This document shows, one piece after another, positions 8,373 through 16,752 of a DNA stretch of 29,905 nt. The position numbers were made by a program, and so were the translations under genes. Numbering within the stretch: position 1 is the stretch's first letter; the number at the start of each line of letters is the position of its first letter. Under the pieces are notes generated by a model. It worked only from the letters and a program-made list of their open reading frames with translations. It was not told where the DNA came from and did not search any database. Source of the DNA: JAKAGZ01 sp964595355 (GTDB lineage Bacteria; Bacteroidota; Ignavibacteria; Ignavibacteriales; Ignavibacteriaceae); contig CAZQQD010000026.1 of NCBI GenBank assembly GCA_964595355.1, positions 1-29,905 of the forward strand, read 5' to 3'.

Positions 8373-8759
8373 TTATTTTTTATTTGAAAAATTCCAGGTA
8401 ACAATGCCGCCCTTCATATTGGCGGATTTAAATCCGTGTTTTTTTAGTAGCGAAACAGAATTTAAACTTCTGTTACCGCTACGGCAATAGCAAATAATTT
8501 CTTTGTTTTTATATTTTTCCAGTTCGCCTATCCTGCTTCTTAATTGTCCCGATGGAATATGAAGAGAACCTTTAATCGATTGCGATCTTCTTTCCATATC
8601 GGTACGCACATCAAGCAGTAAAATATTTTCTCCCTTTAACTTATCTTTAACTTCAGCTGCTGAATAATGAGTCATTGATTTCAAAAGCCAGAATTTTCTC
8701 GTCCAGTTTATCAGCAGAAGGCTTCCAAGAATCAAAAGAACTATTTGTGAAACAGACAT
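8373..8759 (-). CDS. Membrane-anchored rhodanese-domain protein
   Basis: This 128-residue protein has one N-terminal membrane helix (about residues 4-18) followed by a single rhodanese domain. The active-site loop C92-R-S-G-N-R-S98 in IICYCRSGNRSLN is intact, so it can probably carry a persulfide on C92. LLLDVRTDMERRSQSIKGSLHIP (47-69) is the usual rhodanese strand and loop. It is the first gene of an operon with thioredoxin. Single-domain rhodaneses of this kind move sulfane sulfur between carriers; the substrate cannot be read. The sequence TAAATTTG on the minus strand at 8788-8795, 28 bases before the start, fits a Bacteroidota -7 box. Confidence 0.9.
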   Translation of the reverse strand: MSVSQIVLLILGSLLLINWTRKFWLLKSMTHYSAAEVKDKLKGENILLLDVRTDMERRSQSIKGSLHIPSGQLRSRIGELEKYKNKEIICYCRSGNRSLNSVSLLKKHGFKSANMKGGIVTWNFSNKK

Positions 8760-8787
8760 ATATTTCCCTTTCTATGGATATATGATA

Positions 8788-8795
8788 CAAATTTA
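8788..8795 (-). promoter_or_regulatory. Possible Bacteroidota-type -7 box for the rhodanese-trxA operon
   Basis: TAAATTTG matches the TAnnTTTG consensus of the main Bacteroidota sigma factor and lies 28 bases upstream of the ATG in the right orientation. No convincing TTTG -33 element is at the standard distance. It is low-confidence because such short AT-rich matches arise by chance. Confidence 0.3.
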
Positions 8796-8868
8796 CTTGG
8801 AAGGATTCAGAAAACCTGCCTAAAAAGTGACTTTTTAGCAAAATTTTCATTTTGGGTCGTATTTTGGT

Positions 8869-8876
8869 TAACTTTG
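8869..8876 (+). promoter_or_regulatory. Possible Bacteroidota-type -7 box for slyD
   Basis: TAACTTTG matches TAnnTTTG and lies 47 bases upstream of the slyD-like start, pointing the right way. A TTTG occurs at 8851-8854, closer than the usual -33 spacing. With the match on the other strand at 8788-8795 it would make this a divergent promoter region. Confidence 0.3.
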
Positions 8877-8923
8877 CAAGATAATTGGATAACTAAAATA
8901 TTTATAATAAACAGGGATAAAAT

Positions 8924-9409
8924 ATGCCATTAAAATCGAACCAGGTAGTAACTATGAATTTTACGCTGAAAGATAATGAGGGTAATGTACTGGATACAAC
9001 GCAAGGGAAAGAACCCTTTGCCTTTATTAGTGGGACTAATCAGATTTTGCCAAAACTGGAAGAAAAAGTGGGTGAAATGCTGATAGGATCAAAAAAAGAT
9101 GTAGTGCTTCAGCCAGAAGACGGTTACGGAGTTTACCAGGACGAGGCTGTAAGAAAGATTAATAGATCAGAATTTCCACAGGATGTTCAAATTGATAAGG
9201 GAATGGGCTTTCTTGCAAAATCACCTCAGGGAAAGGATGTTCAGTTTTTCATTAAAGAAATTGAAGGCGAAGACATTACAGTAGATTTTAATCATCCGCT
9301 TGCCGGTAAAACCCTACATTTTGATCTTGAATTGTTAAACTTAAGAGATGCAACACCCGAAGAATTAGATCACGGTCATGTTCACGGTGATGATGGACAA
9401 CACCATTAA
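8924..9409 (+). CDS. slyD: SlyD-like FKBP-type peptidyl-prolyl isomerase
   Basis: This 161-residue protein has the SlyD layout. An FKBP half begins VTMNFTLKDNEGNVLDTT (residues 9-26) and continues with FAFISGTNQILPKLEEKVG (33-51). An inserted chaperone flap follows (about 68-120), and the FKBP strand resumes at FNHPLAGKTLHFDLELLNL (123-141). The tail DHGHVHGDDGQHH is rich in histidine and acidic residues, like the metal-binding tails of SlyD proteins. It probably catalyses prolyl isomerisation and assists folding in the cytosol; nickel or other metal binding by the tail is possible. It is monocistronic and ends at a strong terminator. Confidence 0.92.
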   Translation: MPLKSNQVVTMNFTLKDNEGNVLDTTQGKEPFAFISGTNQILPKLEEKVGEMLIGSKKDVVLQPEDGYGVYQDEAVRKINRSEFPQDVQIDKGMGFLAKSPQGKDVQFFIKEIEGEDITVDFNHPLAGKTLHFDLELLNLRDATPEELDHGHVHGDDGQHH

Positions 9410-9433
9410 AAATAAACTTATATAGCACTTGTT

Positions 9434-9458
9434 AAAGCGGGTATCACCCGCTTTTTTT
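9434..9458 (+). terminator. Rho-independent terminator after slyD
   Basis: The nine-base arms AAAGCGGGT and ACCCGCTTT with a three-base loop (ATC) run into seven Ts. This is a textbook intrinsic terminator 24 bases past the slyD stop. Confidence 0.9.
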
Positions 9459-9531
9459 ATTTAATATATGATATTTTAAAATTTCCCTTATTGACGTAAA
9501 TTTAAAAGCATAAATTTCAAAAATATTTCTT

Positions 9532-10611
9532 TTGAAAGAAAAAACCCGATATAAATTTATCGATTACCTTCGCGGATGGGCCTTGCTCGTAATGATCGAA
9601 GTTCACGTTTTCAACTCTATGTTGATTCCTACAATGAAAGAAGAGCAATGGTTTTATGTTTTAAACTTTATTAACGGGCTGGTAGCCCCGGCATTTTTGT
9701 TTGTTTCCGGCTATGCATTTTATATCTCTTCCGACAGAAAATTAGATGAGTTAAGAAAGTACGGCAAAGCTTTTTGGAGGAAAACTGGTAGAATAATAGT
9801 AATTCTACTTGCGGGGTATTCACTTCATTTTCCTTTCCCCTCCATTTTTCAGGGACAAAATATTTTTTATATAGACTGGGGACCTTATGTAATAGTAGAC
9901 ATACTTCAATGTATAGCAATTGGTTTATTAATTTTATTTGTTCTTAGGTTAGTAATTAAAAGTACAAAAGTATACGATGTGATAATATTAGTAAGTGGTT
10001 TGTTTATTGTAATTGTATCGCCTCTGGTAGCTCGCGTTGAATTCGCAAATCATATCCCTTTGTTTTTTGCAACCTATTTTAATAAGCTAAATGGCTCACT
10101 GTTTCCACTTTTTCCTTGGCTTGGGTTTATGTTCTTAGGTGCTACAGCCTGTAAATATTTTTTAGAAGCTAGAAAAATAGGCGAGGAGAAAAGATATATT
10201 AATAGGTTAACCACAATTGGGATAATTTTGCTAATTATTGGCTATTTATTTCCTCTTGATTTTATTGCACCGGGAAACAGATACAGTAATCCTAATCCCC
10301 TATTTTTCTTTTTGCGACTTGGGTATGTATTTTTATTTTTGGTGGTTTGTTGGTATTATGAGCAATTCAGGAAACCGGAAAGGTCTTTTGTTCTCGATGT
10401 AAGCCGTGAATCTCTTTTGGTTTACTGGCTTCACCTTGTTTTGATTTATGGAATGCTTTGGAATGGTGAAAGTCTTTATACTACGGTTAATCATAGTTTT
10501 GGGGTGGCCAATTGTATTTTTATGACTTTGATAATATCAGTTCTTATGATCTTTGTTGCTAAAGCTTGGAGAGAAATAAAAACAAAAGTAAAAATTTTTC
10601 AAAAGCCATAA
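9532..10611 (+). CDS. Membrane acyltransferase-family protein (DUF1624/HGSNAT-like), TTG start
   Basis: This 359-residue protein has about nine to ten membrane helices. The N-terminus RYKFIDYLRGWALLVMIEVH (residues 6-25) is the signature of DUF1624/heparan-alpha-glucosaminide acetyltransferase-like proteins: an Arg-Gly turn followed by a helix ending in the conserved histidine H25. The start is TTG. An in-frame stop lies at 9511-9513, no ATG or GTG occurs between it and the signature, and the first in-frame ATG (Met21) would remove conserved residues. No ribosome site is visible, so expression may be weak. Members move acyl groups across or at the membrane, often onto sugars; the substrate here is unknown. 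The next gene begins 27 bases after its stop. Confidence 0.8.
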   Translation: MKEKTRYKFIDYLRGWALLVMIEVHVFNSMLIPTMKEEQWFYVLNFINGLVAPAFLFVSGYAFYISSDRKLDELRKYGKAFWRKTGRIIVILLAGYSLHFPFPSIFQGQNIFYIDWGPYVIVDILQCIAIGLLILFVLRLVIKSTKVYDVIILVSGLFIVIVSPLVARVEFANHIPLFFATYFNKLNGSLFPLFPWLGFMFLGATACKYFLEARKIGEEKRYINRLTTIGIILLIIGYLFPLDFIAPGNRYSNPNPLFFFLRLGYVFLFLVVCWYYEQFRKPERSFVLDVSRESLLVYWLHLVLIYGMLWNGESLYTTVNHSFGVANCIFMTLIISVLMIFVAKAWREIKTKVKIFQKP

Positions 10612-10638
10612 TTTTTAAATTAATACGAGGGAAGAAAT

Positions 10639-11142
10639 ATGAAAAGAAAATTATCCACAGCATTAACTGTTGCTTTTATGTTATTGTCAGCAGCGAATTT
10701 GTTTTCTCAAACCACTAAAGAAGAAATGCTGAAAAAAGTTGAAGAATGGAACAAACAATTCAGTGCAGCCATGGTTGCAAATGATAAAGCAACAATGCTT
10801 TCATTTTATACTGATGATGCCTATTCACTTCCTAGTTATACTCCGATGCTAATTGGTAAAAAGGCGATTGAGAACAGTATGAATATGGATGAAAACTCCG
10901 AGGTGAAAATCATTAGTTTCAGGTTCAATACAAAAGATTTATGGATTAGTGGCAATCAAATGTGTGAAGTTGGTACATATGATTTGTCTATGAAAGTAGG
11001 GGATCAGGGTAATATGACACAAGATCACGGGAAATATTTAACCATTTATCAGAAACAGGAAGACGGAAGTTGGAAAATAAAAGCGGATATGTGGAATACA
11101 GACCTAAACCCGTTTGCTTCATCACAACAGGATAATTATTAA
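10639..11142 (+). CDS. Secreted NTF2-like (DUF4440/SnoaL-type) protein
   Basis: This 167-residue protein has a signal peptide (about residues 1-24, LSAANLFSQ) and a single NTF2-like cone domain. The pattern EEWNKQFSAAMVANDKATML (residues 35-54), then FYTDDAYSLPSYTPMLIGKKAIE, a central GTYDL strand, and GKYLTIYQKQEDGSWKIKAD is typical of DUF4440. The domain makes a ligand-binding pocket and in most relatives has no proven reaction. A second secreted protein of the same type is at 24766-25239. An AGGGAAG purine stretch before the ATG supports the start. Confidence 0.82.
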   Translation: MKRKLSTALTVAFMLLSAANLFSQTTKEEMLKKVEEWNKQFSAAMVANDKATMLSFYTDDAYSLPSYTPMLIGKKAIENSMNMDENSEVKIISFRFNTKDLWISGNQMCEVGTYDLSMKVGDQGNMTQDHGKYLTIYQKQEDGSWKIKADMWNTDLNPFASSQQDNY

Positions 11143-11283
11143 ATTTCTATTATTGATATCGATTTGACAGAATAACCCGTTTGTTTTTCGATTATAAACG
11201 CTACTACAACTCTTTTTCTTATTTGCAATTAAGACTAAAAATCGTAATATATAATGATATTTGTATTGTTTTAAGAAATTTTT

Positions 11284-12183
11284 ATGAAAAATATCACCTC
11301 CATTGGCGAAATATTATTTGATGTTTATCCAGAAGACAAAAGGCTCGGTGGGGCACCCTTCAACTTTATATATCATATTATAAAACTTACAGGTAAAGCT
11401 AATTTTGTAAGCAGAGTCGGCAATGATGAGTCTGGAAATGAAATTCTGCAAATCTTAAAGGACAAAAAAATTTCAACTGACTTTATTCAAATTGATCAGG
11501 AACATAGAACCGGAATTGCCAGGACAACTCTTAATGAAAAAAAAATTCCAACCTTTGTTATTGAAGAAAACTGTGCGTATGATTTTATAGAGTTAATTGA
11601 TTCTCTGGAAAAATTAATTTCGGAGGACACAGGCTGTCTTTATTTTGGCACTTTAGCTCAACGAAACGAAATATCAAGGGAAACGATTCAAAAACTAGCC
11701 GAAAGCAATGTTAAATGTATTTGTGATTTAAATATACGGCAGAAATTTTATTCACAGGAGATAATAGAAAAATCACTCAATGCTGCAGATGTTTTAAAAT
11801 TAAATGAAGATGAATTAGCACTTGTGAACGACCTTATACTTAAAACTGAATATAATTCTACCAAAATTGCAAAAAAATTAGTTGAAGTTTTTAATTTAGA
11901 ACTTTTATGTGTAACAAAAGGTGGTGCGGGAGCTGTTCTGTATACGGGAGTAGAGGAAAATTTATATAAGATTAATAACGAAGAGGTTGTGGACACAATT
12001 GGTGCTGGTGATGCATATGCTTCCCTGCTTTGCCTTGGGTATTTAAAAAATTGGAACATTGCAAAAATTAATAAACTCGCATCGGAATTTGCAAACGAGA
12101 TAGTTAAAGTTGAAGGAGCTCTACCTGATAATGATAAGGTTTATGAAAGGTTTAAGGAAGCTATATTAAATGAAGATGGATAA
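11284..12183 (+). CDS. PfkB-family sugar kinase, probably fructokinase
   Basis: This 299-residue ribokinase-fold kinase has the substrate motif GGAPFNF (residues 22-28), which suits fructokinases, and the C-terminal signature DTIGAGDAYAS (237-247) with catalytic D243 and the GAGD anion hole. It overlaps the start of the sucrose-phosphate synthase gene by 14 bases, and sucrose synthase follows. The likely reaction is therefore ATP-dependent phosphorylation of the fructose released by sucrose synthase to fructose-6-phosphate. Substrate choice rests on the neighbours and the GGAPFN motif; another ketose or nucleoside kinase cannot be excluded from sequence. It is the first gene of the sucrose cluster, with a 141-base gap upstream. 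Confidence 0.85.
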   Translation: MKNITSIGEILFDVYPEDKRLGGAPFNFIYHIIKLTGKANFVSRVGNDESGNEILQILKDKKISTDFIQIDQEHRTGIARTTLNEKKIPTFVIEENCAYDFIELIDSLEKLISEDTGCLYFGTLAQRNEISRETIQKLAESNVKCICDLNIRQKFYSQEIIEKSLNAADVLKLNEDELALVNDLILKTEYNSTKIAKKLVEVFNLELLCVTKGGAGAVLYTGVEENLYKINNEEVVDTIGAGDAYASLLCLGYLKNWNIAKINKLASEFANEIVKVEGALPDNDKVYERFKEAILNEDG

Positions 12184-14344
12184 TAGAAAGGACAAAAAAA
12201 TATATATACAATTGTATAGTATTCACGGTTTGATAAGAGGATATGATCTTGAGCTTGGGAGAGATGCGGATACCGGAGGTCAAACCAAATATGTTTTGGA
12301 ATTAGCAAAGGCTTTAAGCAAAGATCCTAGAGTTGGAAAGGTAGAATTAGTAACTCGTCAGATAAAAGATAAATTAGTTTCGGGAGATTATGCTGAACAT
12401 ATCGAAAAAATTGATGATAAGTTGAATATTGTAAGAATAAGATGTGGCGGGGGAAAATATATCAGGAAAGAACTTCTCTGGAATCACCTAGAGGAATTCG
12501 TTGATAAAAGTATAAAGCATATTAAATCTTTAAAGCGGCTACCGGACGTTATTCATAGCCACTATGCAGATGCGGGTTATGTTTGTACTGAATTAACAAA
12601 ATTTTTCGGAATTCCCTTTGTTCACACTGGCCACTCACTTGGTAAAAGTAAATTAGCAAAGTTACTTTCCGATGGACTTATAATTGAAGATATAGAAAAG
12701 CGATATAAAATAAGTCACAGAATCGAAGCAGAGGAGAACACTGTTTATTATGCTGATATGATTATAACCAGTACAAGCCAGGAGATTGAAAAACAGTACG
12801 CTGAATATAAAAATACTGAGCTTGATAAGTTTAGGGTAATTCCACCGGGAGTAAACCTTGAAAAATTCTATCCATTTACGCAGGATAGTTTAAGAACCCG
12901 AGAAATGCAGAGATTAAAAATATTAATAGCAGAAAAGCTACTCAGGTTTTTTATAGATGTTGATAAACCATTGATACTTGCACTTTGCCGTCCGGATAAA
13001 AGGAAAAATATATCGGGTTTGATCACAGCTTATGGTGAGAATAAAGACCTCCAGAAAAAGGCAAACCTAGCGATTTTTGCAGGAATCAGGAAAGATATAC
13101 AAACAATGCAAGACAATGAGCGCGAAGTGCTTACGGAAATTCTGCTCTTAATGGATAAGTATAATCTGTACGGAAAAATGGCTATTCCAAAAAAGCACGA
13201 GACACAACATGAAGTTCCGGAACTATATAGGATTGCTGCTGAGACGGGCGGTGTTTTTGTTAATTCCGCCCTGACCGAACCTTTTGGCTTAACTTTGATT
13301 GAAGCTGCTGCTTCGGGACTTCCGGTTGTTGCCACAGATGACGGTGGTCCGAGAGACATTATTAAAAATTGCCAGAACGGAATTCTGACAGATGTAACAT
13401 ATTCAGAGAATATAGCTAAATCGATTAATAAAATTCTTAGTAATAAAAGTTTATGGAAAAAATATTCCTCTAATGGGATAAAGAATGTAAAAAAATATTA
13501 TACGTGGGAAGCACACACGAAAACTTATTTAGATGAAATAGAGAACATGTTGAAAAAAGAATTACGTAAAAAGGACACATTTGCACCCATAGGTAAAAAA
13601 TTATTCACAGCAGAAAAATTAATTGTTACGGATATAGATAACACATTACTAGGTGATGATAATTATACAAAAGATTTCTCAGAAATGTTAAGAAACAAGC
13701 ACGAAAACATTCGTTTTGCGGTAGCTACTGGCAGAACGGTAAATTCAGCTTTAAGCGTTCTCAAAGAAAATAATATACCTCACCCTGATGTTATTATATC
13801 TTCAGTTGGTTCAGAAATTTATTATAACCTAGAAGGATGGTTAATACCCTCACAAGGATGGAAAGCACATATTTCGTTTCAATGGAACAGAAATAAAATA
13901 AAAAAACTCTTAAGTAGTTTTGAATTTCTTAATTATCAGGAAGAAGAAACACAACGTGATTTTAAAGTGAGCTATTATATGGAAGAAAATGAAGAGCATA
14001 TTAAGAAAATAAGGCAAGTGCTGATTTCAAATAAAATAAAAGCCAATGTAATATTTAGTCATGGTCAATTCCTTGACATAATTCCGTTCCGGGCTTCAAA
14101 AGGGAAAGCGATTCGTTATATTGCTTATCGGTGGAATATTATGTACGAAAATATACTTGTTGCAGGTGACTCAGGAAATGATGAGGAAATGTTGAAAGGT
14201 GATTTATTAGGCGTAGTTGTTGGAAATTATAGTAATGAACTCGAAGAATTAAGGGGAGGTAAAAGAATTTACTTTTCTAAAATTCACTATGCTGGGGGCA
14301 TAATTGACGGGGTAAAACATTATAATTTTTTAAAGAGAGCATAA
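12170..14344 (+). CDS. sps: Bifunctional sucrose-phosphate synthase / sucrose-phosphatase
   Basis: This 724-residue fusion has a GT4 glycosyltransferase (about residues 8-465) that opens with LYSIHGLIRG and the donor loop RDADTGGQTKYVLELA, and carries the retaining E-x7-E signature EPFGLTLIE (370-378). A HAD phosphatase of the sucrose-phosphatase type (about 480-720) follows. Its motifs look intact: DIDNT (D488, D490), ATGRT with T520, K644 in SKGKA, and GDSGND (666-671). It would convert NDP-glucose plus fructose-6-P to sucrose-6-P and then sucrose. Some cyanobacterial homologues have a dead phosphatase domain; this one seems active by motif. The ATG at 12170 gives the 14-base overlap with the kinase gene; an ATG six bases later is an alternative. 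Confidence 0.9.
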   Translation: MKMDNRKDKKIYIQLYSIHGLIRGYDLELGRDADTGGQTKYVLELAKALSKDPRVGKVELVTRQIKDKLVSGDYAEHIEKIDDKLNIVRIRCGGGKYIRKELLWNHLEEFVDKSIKHIKSLKRLPDVIHSHYADAGYVCTELTKFFGIPFVHTGHSLGKSKLAKLLSDGLIIEDIEKRYKISHRIEAEENTVYYADMIITSTSQEIEKQYAEYKNTELDKFRVIPPGVNLEKFYPFTQDSLRTREMQRLKILIAEKLLRFFIDVDKPLILALCRPDKRKNISGLITAYGENKDLQKKANLAIFAGIRKDIQTMQDNEREVLTEILLLMDKYNLYGKMAIPKKHETQHEVPELYRIAAETGGVFVNSALTEPFGLTLIEAAASGLPVVATDDGGPRDIIKNCQNGILTDVTYSENIAKSINKILSNKSLWKKYSSNGIKNVKKYYTWEAHTKTYLDEIENMLKKELRKKDTFAPIGKKLFTAEKLIVTDIDNTLLGDDNYTKDFSEMLRNKHENIRFAVATGRTVNSALSVLKENNIPHPDVIISSVGSEIYYNLEGWLIPSQGWKAHISFQWNRNKIKKLLSSFEFLNYQEEETQRDFKVSYYMEENEEHIKKIRQVLISNKIKANVIFSHGQFLDIIPFRASKGKAIRYIAYRWNIMYENILVAGDSGNDEEMLKGDLLGVVVGNYSNELEELRGGKRIYFSKIHYAGGIIDGVKHYNFLKRA

Positions 14345-14356
14345 AAAGGTGTTAAT

Positions 14357-16750
14357 GTGAAAAGAAATTTTGAAAAGCTTGTTGAAGAAAACAAAGATGA
14401 TTTTTTCCGGTTCTTCCACAAAGTATCCGGCCATCAAAGCAAACTGCTTGTGAAAGGGCAACTACTGGATCTTTTGAGAGAGTTTAAAGAAAAAGGTGAT
14501 AATGGGAATCACGAGGCTATAGAAGAAGCAGTACGTTATATAACAGAATCCGTTTGTTTGGGAAATGATGTTTTTGTTGAAAGTCGTGAAAGAATCGGAG
14601 AATCACATTTTTACCTTTTTAATCTGGGAGACAGATATTTTGAAAATAGTACAGTGCTAAATTATTTAAAGGCGAAAGAAGATCTTGTAGATCATGGAAA
14701 CATAAACAATATTCCGACCCTTAATTTCAAAACGTTTTATGATAAATTTCCAAGCGTGCGGGAATCGAAAAAAATCGGTAAGGGAGTTGAATATTTAAAT
14801 AGATACTTATCCAGCAAAATGTTTACAGAGCCGGAAAGACTTCGCAATGCATTGTTTGATTTTCTCTTTGTACATAAGTGGAAAGACCAGCAACTTATTT
14901 TGAATGAAAGAATTAATGACACTGATCAGTTAAGTAAAAATATAGACAAAGCGTTGTCTTTTCTTCGTAAAAGAGATGAGGATGAACCTTATACAAAGTT
15001 AAAACATGACCTGCAAAATCTTGGTTTTGAACAAGGACTCGGCGATAACGTGGAAAGTATTATTGAGAGTCTTGAACAACTCGATACTCTTATGCATTCA
15101 CCTGATCATGAAAACCTAAAAAATTTTCTTTCAGATATACCAATGCTGTTTAACCTTGCTATAATTTCACCCCACGGATATTTTGGCCAGGAAGGAGTTT
15201 TAGGGAAACCGGATACTGGTGGGCAGGTTGTTTATATCCTCGACCAGGTGAAAGCTCTTGAGAAAGAGCTTAAAAATTCCCTTAGAAAATCAGGTGTTAA
15301 AACTAAACCTAGAATTATTGTTCTGACAAGATTAATTCCTAATGCCGAAGGTACAAAATCCAATCAACGCCTTGAAAAAATTCACGAAACTGAAAATTGC
15401 TGGATTTTACGTGTACCCTTCAGGACGTTTAATAAAAAAGTAACTGATAACTGGATTTCCAGATTTGAAATCTGGCCCTATCTTGAAAGCTTTGCCGAGG
15501 ATTCTTATCGCGAACTTCTTGCTGAATTCGGAGGACGACCCGATCTGGTAATTGGAAATTACTCTGATGGAAATCTCGTCGCAACAATTCTTTCGGATAA
15601 ATTTGGCATTACACAATGCAACATTGCACACGCTTTGGAAAAAAGTAAGTATCTTTATAGTGGTCTTTACTGGATGCATCTTGAGGAGCATTATCATTTT
15701 TCAGTTCAGTTTACTGCTGATTTAATTTCTATGAACGCAGCTAATTTTATCATCACTTCTACTTATCAAGAAATTGTAGGTACGGATGAAGGTATTGGGC
15801 AGTACGAATCATATTTAAATTTTACCATGCCAGACCTTTACCGTGTTGTTGGAGGAATAAATCTATTCCACCCGAAATTTAATATCGTTCCTCCAGGCGT
15901 TAATACAAATATATTCTTCCCATGTACTGATAAGAAAAACAGGTTAAAAGAAGTGAAAGAGGAACTGACCAAACTTCTTTTTGAAAACGAAAAGGATAAT
16001 GAAGTATTTGGAACGTTAGAAAATCCTGAATTAAGACCGATCTTTTCCCTTGCCAGACTTGATAAAATCAAAAACCTAACATCACTTGTTAGATGGTATG
16101 GTGAAAGTCCTAAAATGCAAAAGTATGCAAACCTTATAATCGTTGCCGGCAATGTAGATGAAAATAAATCAAGCGACGGTGAAGAAAAAGAACAAATCAG
16201 GTCGATGCACGAGCTCATCGATAAATACAAACTCCATAATAAAATAAGATGGATAGGTAAGTTGTTCCGAAAGGATCAAACAGGAGAAGTTTACAGAATA
16301 ATTGCAGACAGAAAAGGGATTTTTGTACAGCCTGCTCTGTTTGAGGGGTTTGGATTAACAGTGTTGGAAGCAATGCGTTCGGGTTTACCTGTTTTTGCAA
16401 CTATGTACGGAGGACCATTGGAAATAATTCAGGATACGGTTTCCGGTTTTCATATTGATCCGATAAACAGTAAAGAATGCATTGAAAAAATTGTTGGCTT
16501 TTTTGAAAACTGTAAAAAGGTACCTAAATACTGGAATAAAATTTCAGAGAAAGCAATCAAAAGAGTTGATACTGCATATAATTGGCAACTATATGCAAAA
16601 AATCTCCTTTCACTCGCAAAAATATATGGCTTCTGGCGCTATAGTACTAATATAGAAATGGAGGAAATGAATGCATACCTGGATGTAATTTATCACCTGC
16701 TTTATCTTCCACGTTCAAAAGCTATTCTTGATAAGCATAGCAATAAGTAG
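14357..16750 (+). CDS. sus: Sucrose synthase
   Basis: This 797-residue GT4 enzyme is near the usual length for sucrose synthase (about 800). An N-terminal regulatory region (about residues 1-270) precedes the catalytic part. That part contains ISPHGYFGQEGVLGKPDTGG (residues 270-289) and the E-x7-E signature EGFGLTVLE (663-671). It reversibly splits sucrose with NDP into NDP-glucose and fructose; bacterial enzymes often prefer ADP, which would feed glycogen, but specificity here is unread. The start is GTG at 14357, because the ATG two bases earlier is out of frame and stops at once (ATGTGA). An AAGGTG ribosome site precedes it. It begins 12 bases after the synthase-phosphatase gene, so the genes form one operon. 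Confidence 0.93.
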   Translation: MKRNFEKLVEENKDDFFRFFHKVSGHQSKLLVKGQLLDLLREFKEKGDNGNHEAIEEAVRYITESVCLGNDVFVESRERIGESHFYLFNLGDRYFENSTVLNYLKAKEDLVDHGNINNIPTLNFKTFYDKFPSVRESKKIGKGVEYLNRYLSSKMFTEPERLRNALFDFLFVHKWKDQQLILNERINDTDQLSKNIDKALSFLRKRDEDEPYTKLKHDLQNLGFEQGLGDNVESIIESLEQLDTLMHSPDHENLKNFLSDIPMLFNLAIISPHGYFGQEGVLGKPDTGGQVVYILDQVKALEKELKNSLRKSGVKTKPRIIVLTRLIPNAEGTKSNQRLEKIHETENCWILRVPFRTFNKKVTDNWISRFEIWPYLESFAEDSYRELLAEFGGRPDLVIGNYSDGNLVATILSDKFGITQCNIAHALEKSKYLYSGLYWMHLEEHYHFSVQFTADLISMNAANFIITSTYQEIVGTDEGIGQYESYLNFTMPDLYRVVGGINLFHPKFNIVPPGVNTNIFFPCTDKKNRLKEVKEELTKLLFENEKDNEVFGTLENPELRPIFSLARLDKIKNLTSLVRWYGESPKMQKYANLIIVAGNVDENKSSDGEEKEQIRSMHELIDKYKLHNKIRWIGKLFRKDQTGEVYRIIADRKGIFVQPALFEGFGLTVLEAMRSGLPVFATMYGGPLEIIQDTVSGFHIDPINSKECIEKIVGFFENCKKVPKYWNKISEKAIKRVDTAYNWQLYAKNLLSLAKIYGFWRYSTNIEMEEMNAYLDVIYHLLYLPRSKAILDKHSNK

Positions 16751-16752
16751 AT

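Noticed and set aside
13030..13359. Minus-strand 109-codon frame
   Set aside because: It is antisense to the glycosyltransferase core and is caused by the skewed codon use of that gene.
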